Assembly: GCA_964554765.1 (NCBI GenBank)
Contig: CAZKPS010000006.1
Coordinates: 1 to 33,570 of the forward strand
Direction of reading: 5' to 3'
DNA length: 33,570 bases
Origin: JAQBQZ01 sp964554765
GTDB taxonomy: Bacteria > Patescibacteriota > Minisyncoccia > Phycocordibacterales > CAIRYW01
The first letter of the stretch is position 1. Every line of letters starts with the position of its first letter. Below are positions 7,145 through 14,235 of the stretch, piece after piece. The position numbers were made by a program, and so were the translations under genes. The notes beneath the pieces were generated by a model. It was not told where the DNA came from. It was given only the letters and a program-made list of their open reading frames with translations, and made no database searches.

Positions 7145-8233
7145 TTACAAGAGTTTTCTAAACGGCCAAATTAATATTTCAAGAAATCTTCGTAGTAACC
7201 CTCGTTTACCCCATTCTGTTAGAGTGAGTTCTTTTGAAAGCTTGAGATCATCGAGAAACTGCTTTTCGAGTTCAAAGGCAAAGTGCTTATTAAGTGATAC
7301 TATGTTACCTTCGAAATTATAGCGGAGTGAGAGGTTGTCGAGATTGAGGCTTCCAATAGTAGACCATTTACCGTCTATTATTCCTGTCTTAGCGTGTATG
7401 AGGGTGCCTGTATATCTAAATATCCTTATACCGCTATCAAGCATGTCTCTAAAGAATGTTCCTCCACCAATATTTACAAGTCTACTGTTGGTATTTTCAG
7501 GGATAAGTAGTCTTACTTCGACACCACGTTTGCATGCTTGCTTAAGATTTCGTAATAGTCGATAGTCGGGGAGGAGATATGGTGTGGTGAGATATATATA
7601 ATGTTTTGCACTTTTGATGGCTCGTATCAGTTCTTTGTACATATATCGCTTGCCTGGTAGAGGGGCATTGGTGATATATCTAAACTCGTTTTGTGCATCG
7701 GTAAAGAGCTTCTTTTTCTTCGGGAGGTAGTATTTGAATTTATGATACGATCTATTCCACATCACTTCAAACGATTCAATCATTTGAGTTACTACATTTC
7801 CTTTCACCTCGACTGTGCTCTCTCTCCACTCTCGCATTATATCTCCGAGACATACCCCGCCTGCAAAACCAATCCTCTTGTCTATTATGAGAAGTTTACG
7901 GTGGTCGCGAAAAAACCAGAGCGATTCCTTGTTCGGATTCCAGGGGATAATAGAGTTAAAGAATTTAATCTTTATACCTGTCGATTCGAGCTCATTTTTA
8001 ATATTGGCTCGATAGAGGGAAAAACTTCCGACTTCATCACAAAATATTCTGACTGTGATACCTGCCTTTGCACGTTCTTTGAGTGCGTCCAGGAAGCGAA
8101 CACCTATGGAATCATGGGAGAGGATAAACTGCTCAAGGTCTATGGATTCGGTAGCGTTTGATATAGATAGTAGCATAGCTTCCCAGGCATCCACTGAGTT
8201 TGTGTAGAACTTCCATGTAGTCTGTTCGTTCAT
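7145..8233 (-). CDS. Phospholipase D / cardiolipin synthase-like protein
   Basis: The protein has two HKD phosphodiesterase half-sites: DHRKLLIIDK in the N-terminal half and IHAKTGIIDGKW in the C-terminal half, each matching HxKx4D, followed by the usual GFAGG and GSLNLD motifs. This is the ClsB-type arrangement without N-terminal membrane helices. Such enzymes condense phosphatidylglycerol or transfer phosphatidyl groups at the membrane. The frame is open to 8320, but I chose ATG 8233 (MNEQTTWKFY, 362 residues) because an extended -10 box, TGTTATAAT, ends 7 bases before it and because the residues upstream have no family similarity. A basic, hydrophobic C-terminus (LEILIWPFRKLL) could bind membrane. 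Confidence 0.88.
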   Translation of the reverse strand: MNEQTTWKFYTNSVDAWEAMLLSISNATESIDLEQFILSHDSIGVRFLDALKERAKAGITVRIFCDEVGSFSLYRANIKNELESTGIKIKFFNSIIPWNPNKESLWFFRDHRKLLIIDKRIGFAGGVCLGDIMREWRESTVEVKGNVVTQMIESFEVMWNRSYHKFKYYLPKKKKLFTDAQNEFRYITNAPLPGKRYMYKELIRAIKSAKHYIYLTTPYLLPDYRLLRNLKQACKRGVEVRLLIPENTNSRLVNIGGGTFFRDMLDSGIRIFRYTGTLIHAKTGIIDGKWSTIGSLNLDNLSLRYNFEGNIVSLNKHFAFELEKQFLDDLKLSKELTLTEWGKRGLLRRFLEILIWPFRKLL

Positions 8234-8240
8234 GAGTGAA

Positions 8241-8249
8241 ATTATAACA
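8241..8249 (-). promoter_or_regulatory. Extended -10 box of the phospholipase D gene
   Basis: On the minus strand the bases read TGTTATAAT. The hexamer ends 7 bases before the chosen ATG (8233), which predicts a leaderless transcript. Confidence 0.65.
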
Positions 8250-8374
8250 TAATAGTTATTAGCTTTGGGATTTGATTTTGAGTCCAAGGGAATTAGTATT
8301 ATTGTGTTGCCATGATGCATAAATACTACATACCATATACTATATTCAGAATTTGCATTTTCTTTACAAATATG

Positions 8375-8380
8375 TAAAAT
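8375..8380 (+). promoter_or_regulatory. -10 box of the L25 gene
   Basis: TAAAAT ends 8 bases before ATG 8389, again fitting a leaderless mRNA. ATG 8383 is too close to the box to be transcribed reliably. A second TATACT box lies at 8336-8341. Confidence 0.45.
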
Positions 8381-8388
8381 ATATGCCT

Positions 8389-9030
8389 ATGACTTCAATA
8401 GAAATAAAATCAAGAAACGTAAAGGAAAATCTCGCACAATTACGAGCTAACGGCTTTACACCTGCAGTTTTTTATGGTGCAAAGGAGGCTTCAACACCTA
8501 TCACAGTATCTTCAAAAGATCTCGAAAAGGTATGGAAGACAGCAGGTGAATCAGGAATCATTACTCTCAAGGGTGAGAATGGTGATCATGATGCACTCAT
8601 TCATGCTGTGGATGTAGACGGTGTATCAGGTAAGATTAAGCATGCTGACTTTTATGTTATCGAAAAGGGTAAGAAAGTAACTGTTCACGTACCTGTTGAA
8701 TTCGAAGGTGTCGCTCCTGCTGTTAAGGATCTTGGTGGAGTGCTTGTTAAGGTTCTTCACGAGGTTGAGATTGAGGCTATGCCAAAAGATCTTCCACATG
8801 CAGTTATAGCTGATATTTCAATCATTACAGACTTTGATGTTCACCTTTATGCAAATCAAATCAAACTTCCTGCCGGCGTAACTCTCCTTACTCATGGAGA
8901 AGAAGCGGTGGCAAAGGTTGCTCGACCAAAGGATGAAAAAGAGGAAGAGTCAGCACCAATCGATCTCTCATCAATCGAGGTAGAAAAGAAAGGTAAGAAA
9001 GAAGAAGAGGGAGAAGGAGAAGATAAATAA
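8389..9030 (+). CDS. rplY: 50S ribosomal protein L25, long CTC/TL5 form (bL25)
   Basis: L25 binds 5S rRNA. The N-terminal 5S-binding domain (about residues 1-90) starts MTSIEIKSRNVKENLAQLR and carries the motif FTPAVFYG. The C-terminal beta domain of the longer CTC form (about 95-185) includes HADFYVI, VPVEFEGVAPAVK and GGVLVKVLHEVEIEAMP. A low-complexity acidic/lysine tail of about 30 residues ends the protein, as in many stand-alone bacterial L25 proteins. Starts at 8353 (TTG) and 8383 (ATG) are possible in frame, but 8389 fits the upstream -10 box and the family's N-terminus. A strong terminator follows 7 bases after the stop codon. Confidence 0.93.
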   Translation: MTSIEIKSRNVKENLAQLRANGFTPAVFYGAKEASTPITVSSKDLEKVWKTAGESGIITLKGENGDHDALIHAVDVDGVSGKIKHADFYVIEKGKKVTVHVPVEFEGVAPAVKDLGGVLVKVLHEVEIEAMPKDLPHAVIADISIITDFDVHLYANQIKLPAGVTLLTHGEEAVAKVARPKDEKEEESAPIDLSSIEVEKKGKKEEEGEGEDK

Positions 9031-9037
9031 ATCACAT

Positions 9038-9074
9038 AAAAACAAAACACACCTAAAGGGTGTGTTTTGTTTTT
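9038..9074 (+). terminator. Rho-independent terminator of the L25 gene
   Basis: A 16-bp stem (9038-9053 with 9059-9074), core ACAAAACACACC/GGTGTGTTTTGT, ends in T5. Confidence 0.92.
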
Positions 9075-9092
9075 GGAGAATTATTCCAAAAA

Positions 9093-9101
9093 TGATATAA
9101 T
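9093..9101 (+). promoter_or_regulatory. Extended -10 box of the transglycosylase gene
   Basis: TGATATAAT is an exact TGnTATAAT extended -10 box. The predicted start of transcription is near 9108. Confidence 0.7.
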
Positions 9102-9134
9102 TTAAATACGACGGTAGTGGCAGTGTACGTACAG

Positions 9135-10529
9135 ATGCATTCCAAACTTTCAATTATGTTTTCAAAATCTCGAATAAGCACCTTGTTTATAATAAATCTG
9201 TTGATGTTGGGTATACTACTCCCACTTAGTAATTTTACTTTTGCTGCTAGCTATAAATGTGATACTCCAGAGGAAAAGGCAAACTGTACAAACCTCCTCA
9301 ACCAAACTCAAAACGAAATTAACAACCTATCAAGTCAGCTCGACAGTCTAAAGCAGACAGGTGCATCACTCGAACGAGATAAACAAGTGCTGGCAATCCA
9401 GATTAAGCAGGCACAGCTTCAAATTAAAGCGCATGAACTCTCTATTGCGAACCTTGGTAAGGATATTATTAAAAAAACACAAGTTATCAATCAGCTCAAT
9501 TCCAAAATTGATTCTGGTCGAGAGTCGTTATCTCAGATTCTACGAAAAACAAACCAACTCGATGATTATTCTCTGCCTGAAGTTTTTTTGGGTTCAGAAA
9601 ATCTCTCGGCAGCGTTTGCTGATCTTGATGCATTCGACGCACTAAAACTATCTTTAGCAGGAGTGTTTACCGAACTTCGTGATAACAAAAAGGCAAATGA
9701 AGACGAAAAGCAAAACCTCAGTAAGAAGAAAGATGAGGAACTAGATACAAAGGCAAACATCGAGTCCGAAAAGAAAAAAGTCGAAGTCGCCTCAATAGAG
9801 AAACAGAGATTACTAAATCTAAACAAAAATAAGCAGTCAGACTATCAAAAAGTGATAGCAGACAAGGCTGCTGAAGTGGCTAAGATAAAGTCAGCACTCT
9901 TTGGACTTCGAGATAGTGCCTCGATTCCGTTTGAGGATGCATACCGGTATGCAAAAAATGCAAGCAAAATCACTGGTGTACGCCCTGCGTTCGTACTCGC
10001 TATCCTTACACAAGAAAGCAATCTCGGTAAAAATGTGGGATCTTGTTTGCTTACTGATCTAACAACAGGGGATGGTAAGGGTAAGAATTCTGGTAGCTAT
10101 TTTGAAAAAGTGATGGCGGCACCGAGAGATACACAACCATTTACCGATATTACAAGTGCACTTGGAAGAGATTGGGCGTCTACACCTGTTTCTTGTCCAA
10201 TAGGAAGTGCAAAGTATTATAAAGGCAGAGGATATGGAGGTGCTATGGGTCCTGCACAGTTTATTCCGTCTACCTGGATCCTGATGAAAAGCAGACTCAT
10301 AAAAGCTCTTGGTACACAAAGCCCTGATCCGTGGAATCCAGAACACGCGATCATGGCTTCATCTATGTACCTAGAGGACAGGGGTGCTGTAGCGGGTAGT
10401 TACTCAAGTGAGATAAAGGCAGCGTGTAAGTATTATGGAACAGGAGGATCTAGTTGTTCATATGGAACACAAGTAATGTCTCGAGTGGCAACACTTCAGA
10501 GTAATATTGATGCGATTGAAGGAAATTAG
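9135..10529 (+). CDS. Secreted coiled-coil lytic transglycosylase
   Basis: A signal peptide (hydrophobic TLFIINLLMLGILLPL, then a TFAAS cleavage-like site) is followed by a long coiled coil (about 45-250) rich in Gln, Leu, Lys and Glu, similar to the hinge region of EnvC/PcsB-type proteins. The C-terminal domain (about 255-440) is a lysozyme-fold transglycosylase with the catalytic Glu in ILTQESNLG and the motif GGAMGPAQFIPSTW typical of MltB/SLT enzymes. It should cut peptidoglycan outside the membrane, with the coiled coil as a regulatory or docking arm. Possible starts are GTG 9117, ATG 9135 and ATG 9156; the last gives the cleanest signal peptide. The fusion of coiled coil and transglycosylase is the notable point. 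Confidence 0.85.
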   Translation: MHSKLSIMFSKSRISTLFIINLLMLGILLPLSNFTFAASYKCDTPEEKANCTNLLNQTQNEINNLSSQLDSLKQTGASLERDKQVLAIQIKQAQLQIKAHELSIANLGKDIIKKTQVINQLNSKIDSGRESLSQILRKTNQLDDYSLPEVFLGSENLSAAFADLDAFDALKLSLAGVFTELRDNKKANEDEKQNLSKKKDEELDTKANIESEKKKVEVASIEKQRLLNLNKNKQSDYQKVIADKAAEVAKIKSALFGLRDSASIPFEDAYRYAKNASKITGVRPAFVLAILTQESNLGKNVGSCLLTDLTTGDGKGKNSGSYFEKVMAAPRDTQPFTDITSALGRDWASTPVSCPIGSAKYYKGRGYGGAMGPAQFIPSTWILMKSRLIKALGTQSPDPWNPEHAIMASSMYLEDRGAVAGSYSSEIKAACKYYGTGGSSCSYGTQVMSRVATLQSNIDAIEGN

Positions 10530-10537
10530 ACGCTTCA

Positions 10538-10693
10538 AATTACAACTTTTTTAAAACGCTCATATCCTGAAGCTTCGGGATTGCTATGGTGACTTTATTT
10601 CCTTATGAGCTTGTACTCATGTGAATTAGGAAATAAGAAATACTCCTGTGGTGCGACTACCCGCCTGCGCAATGTTTTAAAAAATTTGTAATT
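10538..10693. ncRNA. Folded element; candidate rod-shaped structured RNA (6S-like?)
   Basis: No coding frame is evident between 10530 and 10816. The ends 10538-10557 and 10674-10693 pair over 20 positions with one mismatch. Inside are a stem at 10564-10581 (ATCCTG/CGGGAT) and a two-part stem at 10595-10636 (TTATTTCC/GGAAATAA enclosing ATGAG/CTCAT). The overall shape, a long closing stem, a large asymmetric central bulge and an apical stem, resembles bacterial 6S RNA, and the 3' side reads GACTACCCGCCTGCGC. I found no convincing promoter or terminator on either strand, so it could also be a palindromic mobile element. The strand is not settled. Confidence 0.45.
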
Positions 10694-10774
10694 CTCCACT
10701 CGGGTTGTGTCTGCCTTATGACGAACATCTTTGTCTATAATGAGTTTTCCACGATTTTATTTCCATATATAAAA

Positions 10775-10783
10775 TGGTACAAT
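10775..10783 (+). promoter_or_regulatory. Extended -10 box of the lemA gene
   Basis: TGGTACAAT matches TGnTAnnnT. The predicted leader to ATG 10817 is about 27 bases. A further TATAAT lies at 10736-10741. Confidence 0.6.
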
Positions 10784-10816
10784 GATCATGTGGTTTAATA
10801 GTTAACTAATTACTTT

Positions 10817-11377
10817 ATGACTCCATTTACAATTTTACTTATAGTTCTTGCGATCATTATTCTTTGGGCAGTGCTTTCTTATAACGGATTTGTACGACTC
10901 TCAAACCAAGCAAAAGAAGCATGGTCAGATATCGAAGTTCAACTCAAAAGACGATATGACCTCATTCCAAATATCGTTAATACTGTAAAAGGTTATGCTA
11001 CTCACGAATCTACTGCTTTTGAAAAAGTAACAGAAGCACGAAGCAAAGCAATGGCAGGAGGTGGTGCAAACCCAGCACACGCTGAGGCAGAAAATATGCT
11101 TACAGGAGCTCTCAAATCTGTCTTTGCAATCGCAGAAGCATATCCAGATTTGAAGGCAAATCAAAACTTCCTTGCACTTCAACAGGAACTTTCAGATACA
11201 GAAAACAAGATTCAGGCTGCTCGACGATTCTACAATGGTACAGTTCGAGATCTTAATATTGGAGTAGAGTCTTTCCCAGGCAATCTTATTGCAGGAATGG
11301 GTGGATTTAAGAAGATGGATCTTTTTGATCTTCCAGATGATTCTGTGGCACAAAATCCTGTAGAAGTTAAATTCTAA
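10817..11377 (+). CDS. lemA: LemA family membrane protein
   Basis: The 186-residue protein has one N-terminal membrane helix (about residues 5-22) and the helical LemA domain, with signatures YNGFVRLSNQAKEAWSDIEV, QLKRRYDLIPNIVNTVKGYA and AARRFYNGTVRDLN. LemA proteins are anchored with the helical bundle on one face of the membrane; their biochemical role is not established. LemA genes are frequently linked with htpX or with TPM-domain genes; here htpX lies two genes downstream, consistent with a membrane-protein quality-control neighbourhood. Length and motifs are normal. Confidence 0.93.
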   Translation: MTPFTILLIVLAIIILWAVLSYNGFVRLSNQAKEAWSDIEVQLKRRYDLIPNIVNTVKGYATHESTAFEKVTEARSKAMAGGGANPAHAEAENMLTGALKSVFAIAEAYPDLKANQNFLALQQELSDTENKIQAARRFYNGTVRDLNIGVESFPGNLIAGMGGFKKMDLFDLPDDSVAQNPVEVKF

Positions 11378-11430
11378 GCAGTCAGCTCCATGTTTTATAG
11401 ACATTAGTGTTTTGCTAATGATACTAATAA

Positions 11431-11757
11431 ATGAAAAAGATATATAACAAGCTGGTTCGGGATAGAGTCCCACAGATCATTAAGAAAAATGGTGATGGTT
11501 GTGTAGTAAAGAGATTAAATCAAAAAGAATTCAAACTTGAAGCGTTGAAAAAAGTTGTTGAGGAGGCGAATGAGCTCTTAGATGCAAAAGATTCAAGGGT
11601 TGAAATGATAAAAGAGCTTGCAGATATACAAGAAATTATTGATGCAGTCATGGATTCACATAAAATTTCTAAGAAAGAAATTATGAAAGAAAAAAGAGAA
11701 CGAAAGAAACAAAGAGGAGGATTCGAGAAGAAAATATTTCTCATTGAGACTAATTAA
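11431..11757 (+). CDS. MazG-like nucleotide pyrophosphohydrolase
   Basis: This 108-residue protein is a short all-alpha NTP pyrophosphatase of the MazG/HisE superfamily that probably hydrolyses non-canonical nucleoside triphosphates. The family start YNKLVRDRVPQII is present. The metal-binding helices show VVEEANELLDA (the ExxE part) and KELADIQEIIDAV (the ExxD part), and the end RGGFEKKIFL is characteristic of the phosphoribosyl-ATP-pyrophosphohydrolase-like subgroup. The gene lies between lemA and htpX on the same strand. No clear promoter is seen, so it may be transcribed from lemA. Confidence 0.88.
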   Translation: MKKIYNKLVRDRVPQIIKKNGDGCVVKRLNQKEFKLEALKKVVEEANELLDAKDSRVEMIKELADIQEIIDAVMDSHKISKKEIMKEKRERKKQRGGFEKKIFLIETN

Positions 11758-11793
11758 TTTGTATATATACTATATACAACATACTATATACCA

Positions 11794-11799
11794 TATACT
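11794..11799 (+). promoter_or_regulatory. -10 box of htpX within an AT microrepeat
   Basis: TATACT ends 7 bases before ATG 11807, predicting a leaderless mRNA. It is part of the 14-base sequence TACCATATACTATA (11789-11802), which also occurs at 8331-8344 upstream of the L25 gene. Confidence 0.5.
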
Positions 11800-11806
11800 A
11801 TAAACA

Positions 11807-12721
11807 ATGACCCTCTACACACATCAGAGAGAAAACATTACAAAAACTTGGGCTTTAATGCTTCTATTCTTCGCACTCGTCACATTTCTGGGATGGTTTG
11901 CGAGCTACTACTATAACAATCCTGGGATATTTGTATTCGCAGTGATTTTGAGTGTTATTATGAATATTGGAAGCTATTGGTTCTCAGACAAGATTGCTCT
12001 TGCTGTATCCGGAGCAAAAGAGATACAGATGAAGGACAATCCAGAACTTTGGCGAATAGTAGAGAATATTTCTATTACCGCAGGACTTCCGATGCCGAGA
12101 CTTTGCATCATCGATGATCCAGCACCGAATGCTTTTGCTACAGGTCGTAACAAATATCATTCTGCTATCGCGGTGACCACGGGACTCCTTGAGAGGCTAA
12201 ATAAGACAGAGCTCGAAGGGGTGATTGCGCACGAATTTGCACATATCGGTAACAGAGATATTCTACTTCAGAGTGTGGTTGTGGTGCTCGTTGGACTAAT
12301 ACAAATATTTGCAGATTGGATGATACGAGTGTCGCTACATGGTGGTAAAAATGACAATGACAACAAACATCCTGCACTAATAATTATTGGATTCGCACTT
12401 CTCATACTCTCTCCAATCATTGCTATGGTGATCCAGCTCGCTATCTCTCGTAAAAGAGAATTCCTAGCGGATGCTACAGGTGCACTCATCACACGATACC
12501 CAGAAGGTCTGGCAAGTGCTCTTGCAAAGATTTCTGATTATCACCATCCAATGACTCGTACGACTAAAGCAACTGCACATATGTACATCTCAACTCCTCT
12601 CGGGGGAGATGCGGATGGAGATGGGGTAGCAGATAGAGAACAAAAGGTGTCTTGGTTTGCAAAGATGTTTATGACACATCCACCGGTCCAAGAACGGATA
12701 AACGCTTTACTTAATAAATAA
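11807..12721 (+). CDS. htpX: HtpX-like M48 membrane zinc metalloprotease
   Basis: HtpX degrades misfolded membrane proteins. The 304-residue protein has two N-terminal membrane helices (about 18-35 and 40-60), the zinc site HEFAH at residues 142-146 with the catalytic Glu143, two further membrane helices (about 153-172 and 190-213) and the third zinc ligand Glu218 in KREFLADATGA. The C-terminus carries the usual FMTHPPVQERINAL motif. A Gly/Asp-rich insert GGDADGDGVADREQ (about 270) precedes it and resembles a calcium-binding loop (DxDGDGxxD), which is unusual for HtpX. The next gene starts 2 bases after the stop, so the two are probably cotranscribed. Confidence 0.95.
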   Translation: MTLYTHQRENITKTWALMLLFFALVTFLGWFASYYYNNPGIFVFAVILSVIMNIGSYWFSDKIALAVSGAKEIQMKDNPELWRIVENISITAGLPMPRLCIIDDPAPNAFATGRNKYHSAIAVTTGLLERLNKTELEGVIAHEFAHIGNRDILLQSVVVVLVGLIQIFADWMIRVSLHGGKNDNDNKHPALIIIGFALLILSPIIAMVIQLAISRKREFLADATGALITRYPEGLASALAKISDYHHPMTRTTKATAHMYISTPLGGDADGDGVADREQKVSWFAKMFMTHPPVQERINALLNK

Positions 12722-12723
12722 TT

Positions 12724-13491
12724 ATGGAGGAAATCTTACCATCTAGTTTACCTCACCCAGCTGCCGAAGATGCGGATGCTCCTGAATTCAAAAGCAGACA
12801 GGATATTTTACTTGAAGAAATTAAGAATGCTTCAAATTTTGAAGGTAATTGGAGTAAAGTTTTTTATCAGAGATTGTTACATCCAATTACGGTAGAGAGA
12901 TATGTTGAGTCGCGTATTTTAAGAAAAAGGTTTAATGGAACTGATGATGAGTTTGACACTATTAAAAATCAATATCTGGCTAGTATATCAAAAGTTTTTA
13001 ACCATACTAATTATGGAATAGCTTCAAGTTTTAAGGATGAGTACGGAGATGGTTATATGCCTCAAAATAAAGGTGTGGGCAAGTATCATGAACCCGCAAC
13101 AGTGTTTTCTGACGCAGTTACTCATAAAGGTGAACTTATGAGCGAACATCAAAAAAGTATAATTGAAGCACATGAACAAGCACACGGTGTATTAGATCTG
13201 ATGTCGGATGATCAAAAGAGATTTCTTATATCTCTGGTTGATGATTATTATATCTCTGGGTACAAAACCAAAACACAGGCTGCTCAAGAAATTTTGGCAA
13301 AAATTTCCCAAATTAAGAACTATTTTGGAATGGTTGGTGATGAAATAATAACTGAAATGCATATTGATTATGCTGCTCAGCACTATATCAACGATACAAA
13401 TTTAAACAATAGTATTGGAGCATTTCTTAAATCAATCAAACCAGAGAGAAAAGGTGATATGATAAGGTTTATGAATATGGCTGCCTGCTAA
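12724..13491 (+). CDS. Orphan protein with HExxH zinc-protease signature
   Basis: I recognise no family for this 255-residue soluble protein. It contains EAHEQAHGVLDL, an HExxH motif (His150, Glu151, His154) in the normal helical context. About 53-57 residues later comes DEIITEMHIDYAAQHY, where Glu207 or Glu211 could be the third zinc ligand of a gluzincin. The N-terminal 40 residues are acidic and proline-rich; the middle (about 50-140) has RLLHPITVERYVE and YGIASSFKDEYGDGY. There is no signal peptide. It starts 2 bases after htpX, another HExxH protease, so the two are probably made together. Arginine is coded mainly by AGA. Protease activity is inference from the motif and context. Confidence 0.75.
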   Translation: MEEILPSSLPHPAAEDADAPEFKSRQDILLEEIKNASNFEGNWSKVFYQRLLHPITVERYVESRILRKRFNGTDDEFDTIKNQYLASISKVFNHTNYGIASSFKDEYGDGYMPQNKGVGKYHEPATVFSDAVTHKGELMSEHQKSIIEAHEQAHGVLDLMSDDQKRFLISLVDDYYISGYKTKTQAAQEILAKISQIKNYFGMVGDEIITEMHIDYAAQHYINDTNLNNSIGAFLKSIKPERKGDMIRFMNMAAC

Positions 13492-13535
13492 TTTTGATTC
13501 AAATTTTCAAATAAGGTATTGTATCTCTGTTGAAG

Positions 13536-13653
13536 GTGTCGCATAGTGGTCTGGTGTTAAAATGTGAATACTTGCAACATTTTAAAGTCGGAATGAGTGG
13601 AGGTGAATGAGACGGGGTCGAAGAAATTTTCAGTAGAAAATTATCTGTGACCC
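13536..13653 (+). other. tRNA-Ser D-arm copy followed by stem-loops (tRNA remnant or structured RNA)
   Basis: Bases 13536-13556 match the D-arm region of the tRNA-Ser at 13685-13705 in 19 of 21 positions. Then a 9-bp stem (13557-13565 with 13577-13585) stands where an anticodon arm would be, and a nested hairpin follows (13615-13619 with 13649-13653, enclosing 13625-13631 with 13636-13642). There is no T-arm and no 3' acceptor strand, so it is not a functional tRNA. It may be a decayed tandem copy or a tRNA-derived RNA. Confidence 0.5.
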
Positions 13654-13680
13654 ATGTTGGAAATTTAAAATTCCTAAAGC

Positions 13681-13767
13681 GGAGATGTCGCATAGTGGTC
13701 TAGTGCGCCACCTTGGAAAGGTGGTATACCTGAAAAGGTATCGCGAGTTCAAATCTCGCCGTCTCCG
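13681..13767 (+). tRNA. tRNA-Ser (anticodon GGA)
   Basis: An 87-base class II tRNA. The acceptor stem is GGAGATG/CGTCTCC with one T-G pair and discriminator G. The D-arm is GCA/TGC, the anticodon stem CCACC/GGTGG holds the loop TTGGAAA, the long variable arm pairs TACC with GGTA, and the T-arm is GCGAG-TTCAAAT-CTCGC. GGA reads UCC and UCU serine codons. CCA is not encoded. Confidence 0.95.
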
Positions 13768-13797
13768 CTTTGAGAGTTTATTAATCTTTATCTTCCG

Positions 13798-13824
13798 TCA
13801 AATTTAAATTTGATATGTTAAAAT
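13798..13824 (+). promoter_or_regulatory. Extended -10 box with 16-bp palindrome
   Basis: TGTTAAAAT (13816-13824) is an extended -10 box. Directly before it, 13798-13813 is a perfect 16-bp palindrome (TCAAATTT/AAATTTGA), placed where a repressor would block the promoter of the gene at 13838. Confidence 0.5.
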
Positions 13825-13837
13825 ATTTATATATCTT

Positions 13838-14227
13838 ATGAAAACTAAACAATACCTCGTAGCTATATCAGTAATCGACAACAAACTTTTTGTACTGAGA
13901 AATAAAGATATATGTCTTTGGCATTGTCCTCAGATTGAGGCGACAGATAGTAGGGAAGAAATTAGACTGATTCATTATGTCAGAAGACACATTGGTACTG
14001 ATCTTAAAATAAATGGGAGACTCGGAGATATTGAATTTGCAGATGGTAAGAATCTAAAGCGACTTTCGCTTTTTGATGTAACTCTTTTAGGAGGAATTAA
14101 TCTGAATGAAGAAACTGTTGATCTCTGGAGTTATTCAAATAGATATGAGTTAGAGAAATTAGATCTCGACCAAGATCTGGAAAATCATATCCTTCCATTT
14201 TGTATTGAAAAAAGAATTCTTATATAA
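13838..14227 (+). CDS. Nudix-like protein lacking the catalytic box
   Basis: The 129-residue protein follows the Nudix fold order: an opening strand QYLVAISVIDNKLFVLRNKD, then WHCPQIEATDSREEIRLIHYVRRHIGTDL where Nudix enzymes have W-x-L-P-G-G ... REvxEExG. The position and helix are right, but the catalytic REx2EExGU box is replaced by HYVRRHIG, so the usual metal-binding glutamates are missing. I infer a degenerate Nudix domain used for binding or regulation; similarity is by pattern only. It is followed after 8 bases by another unknown gene and the two probably form an operon. Confidence 0.6.
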   Translation: MKTKQYLVAISVIDNKLFVLRNKDICLWHCPQIEATDSREEIRLIHYVRRHIGTDLKINGRLGDIEFADGKNLKRLSLFDVTLLGGINLNEETVDLWSYSNRYELEKLDLDQDLENHILPFCIEKRILI

Positions 14228-14235
14228 TTATTCTA

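Noticed and set aside
8234..8320. Upstream ATG start for the phospholipase D gene
   Set aside because: A good extended -10 box lies inside the extension and the extra 29 residues have no family similarity.
8353..8388. TTG 8353 or ATG 8383 as the L25 start
   Set aside because: The -10 box at 8375-8380 would lie inside or against these starts, and L25 proteins begin near the TSIEIKSRN segment.
13536..13600. A second functional tRNA gene
   Set aside because: There is no T-loop, no acceptor 3' strand and the anticodon-like loop has 11 bases.
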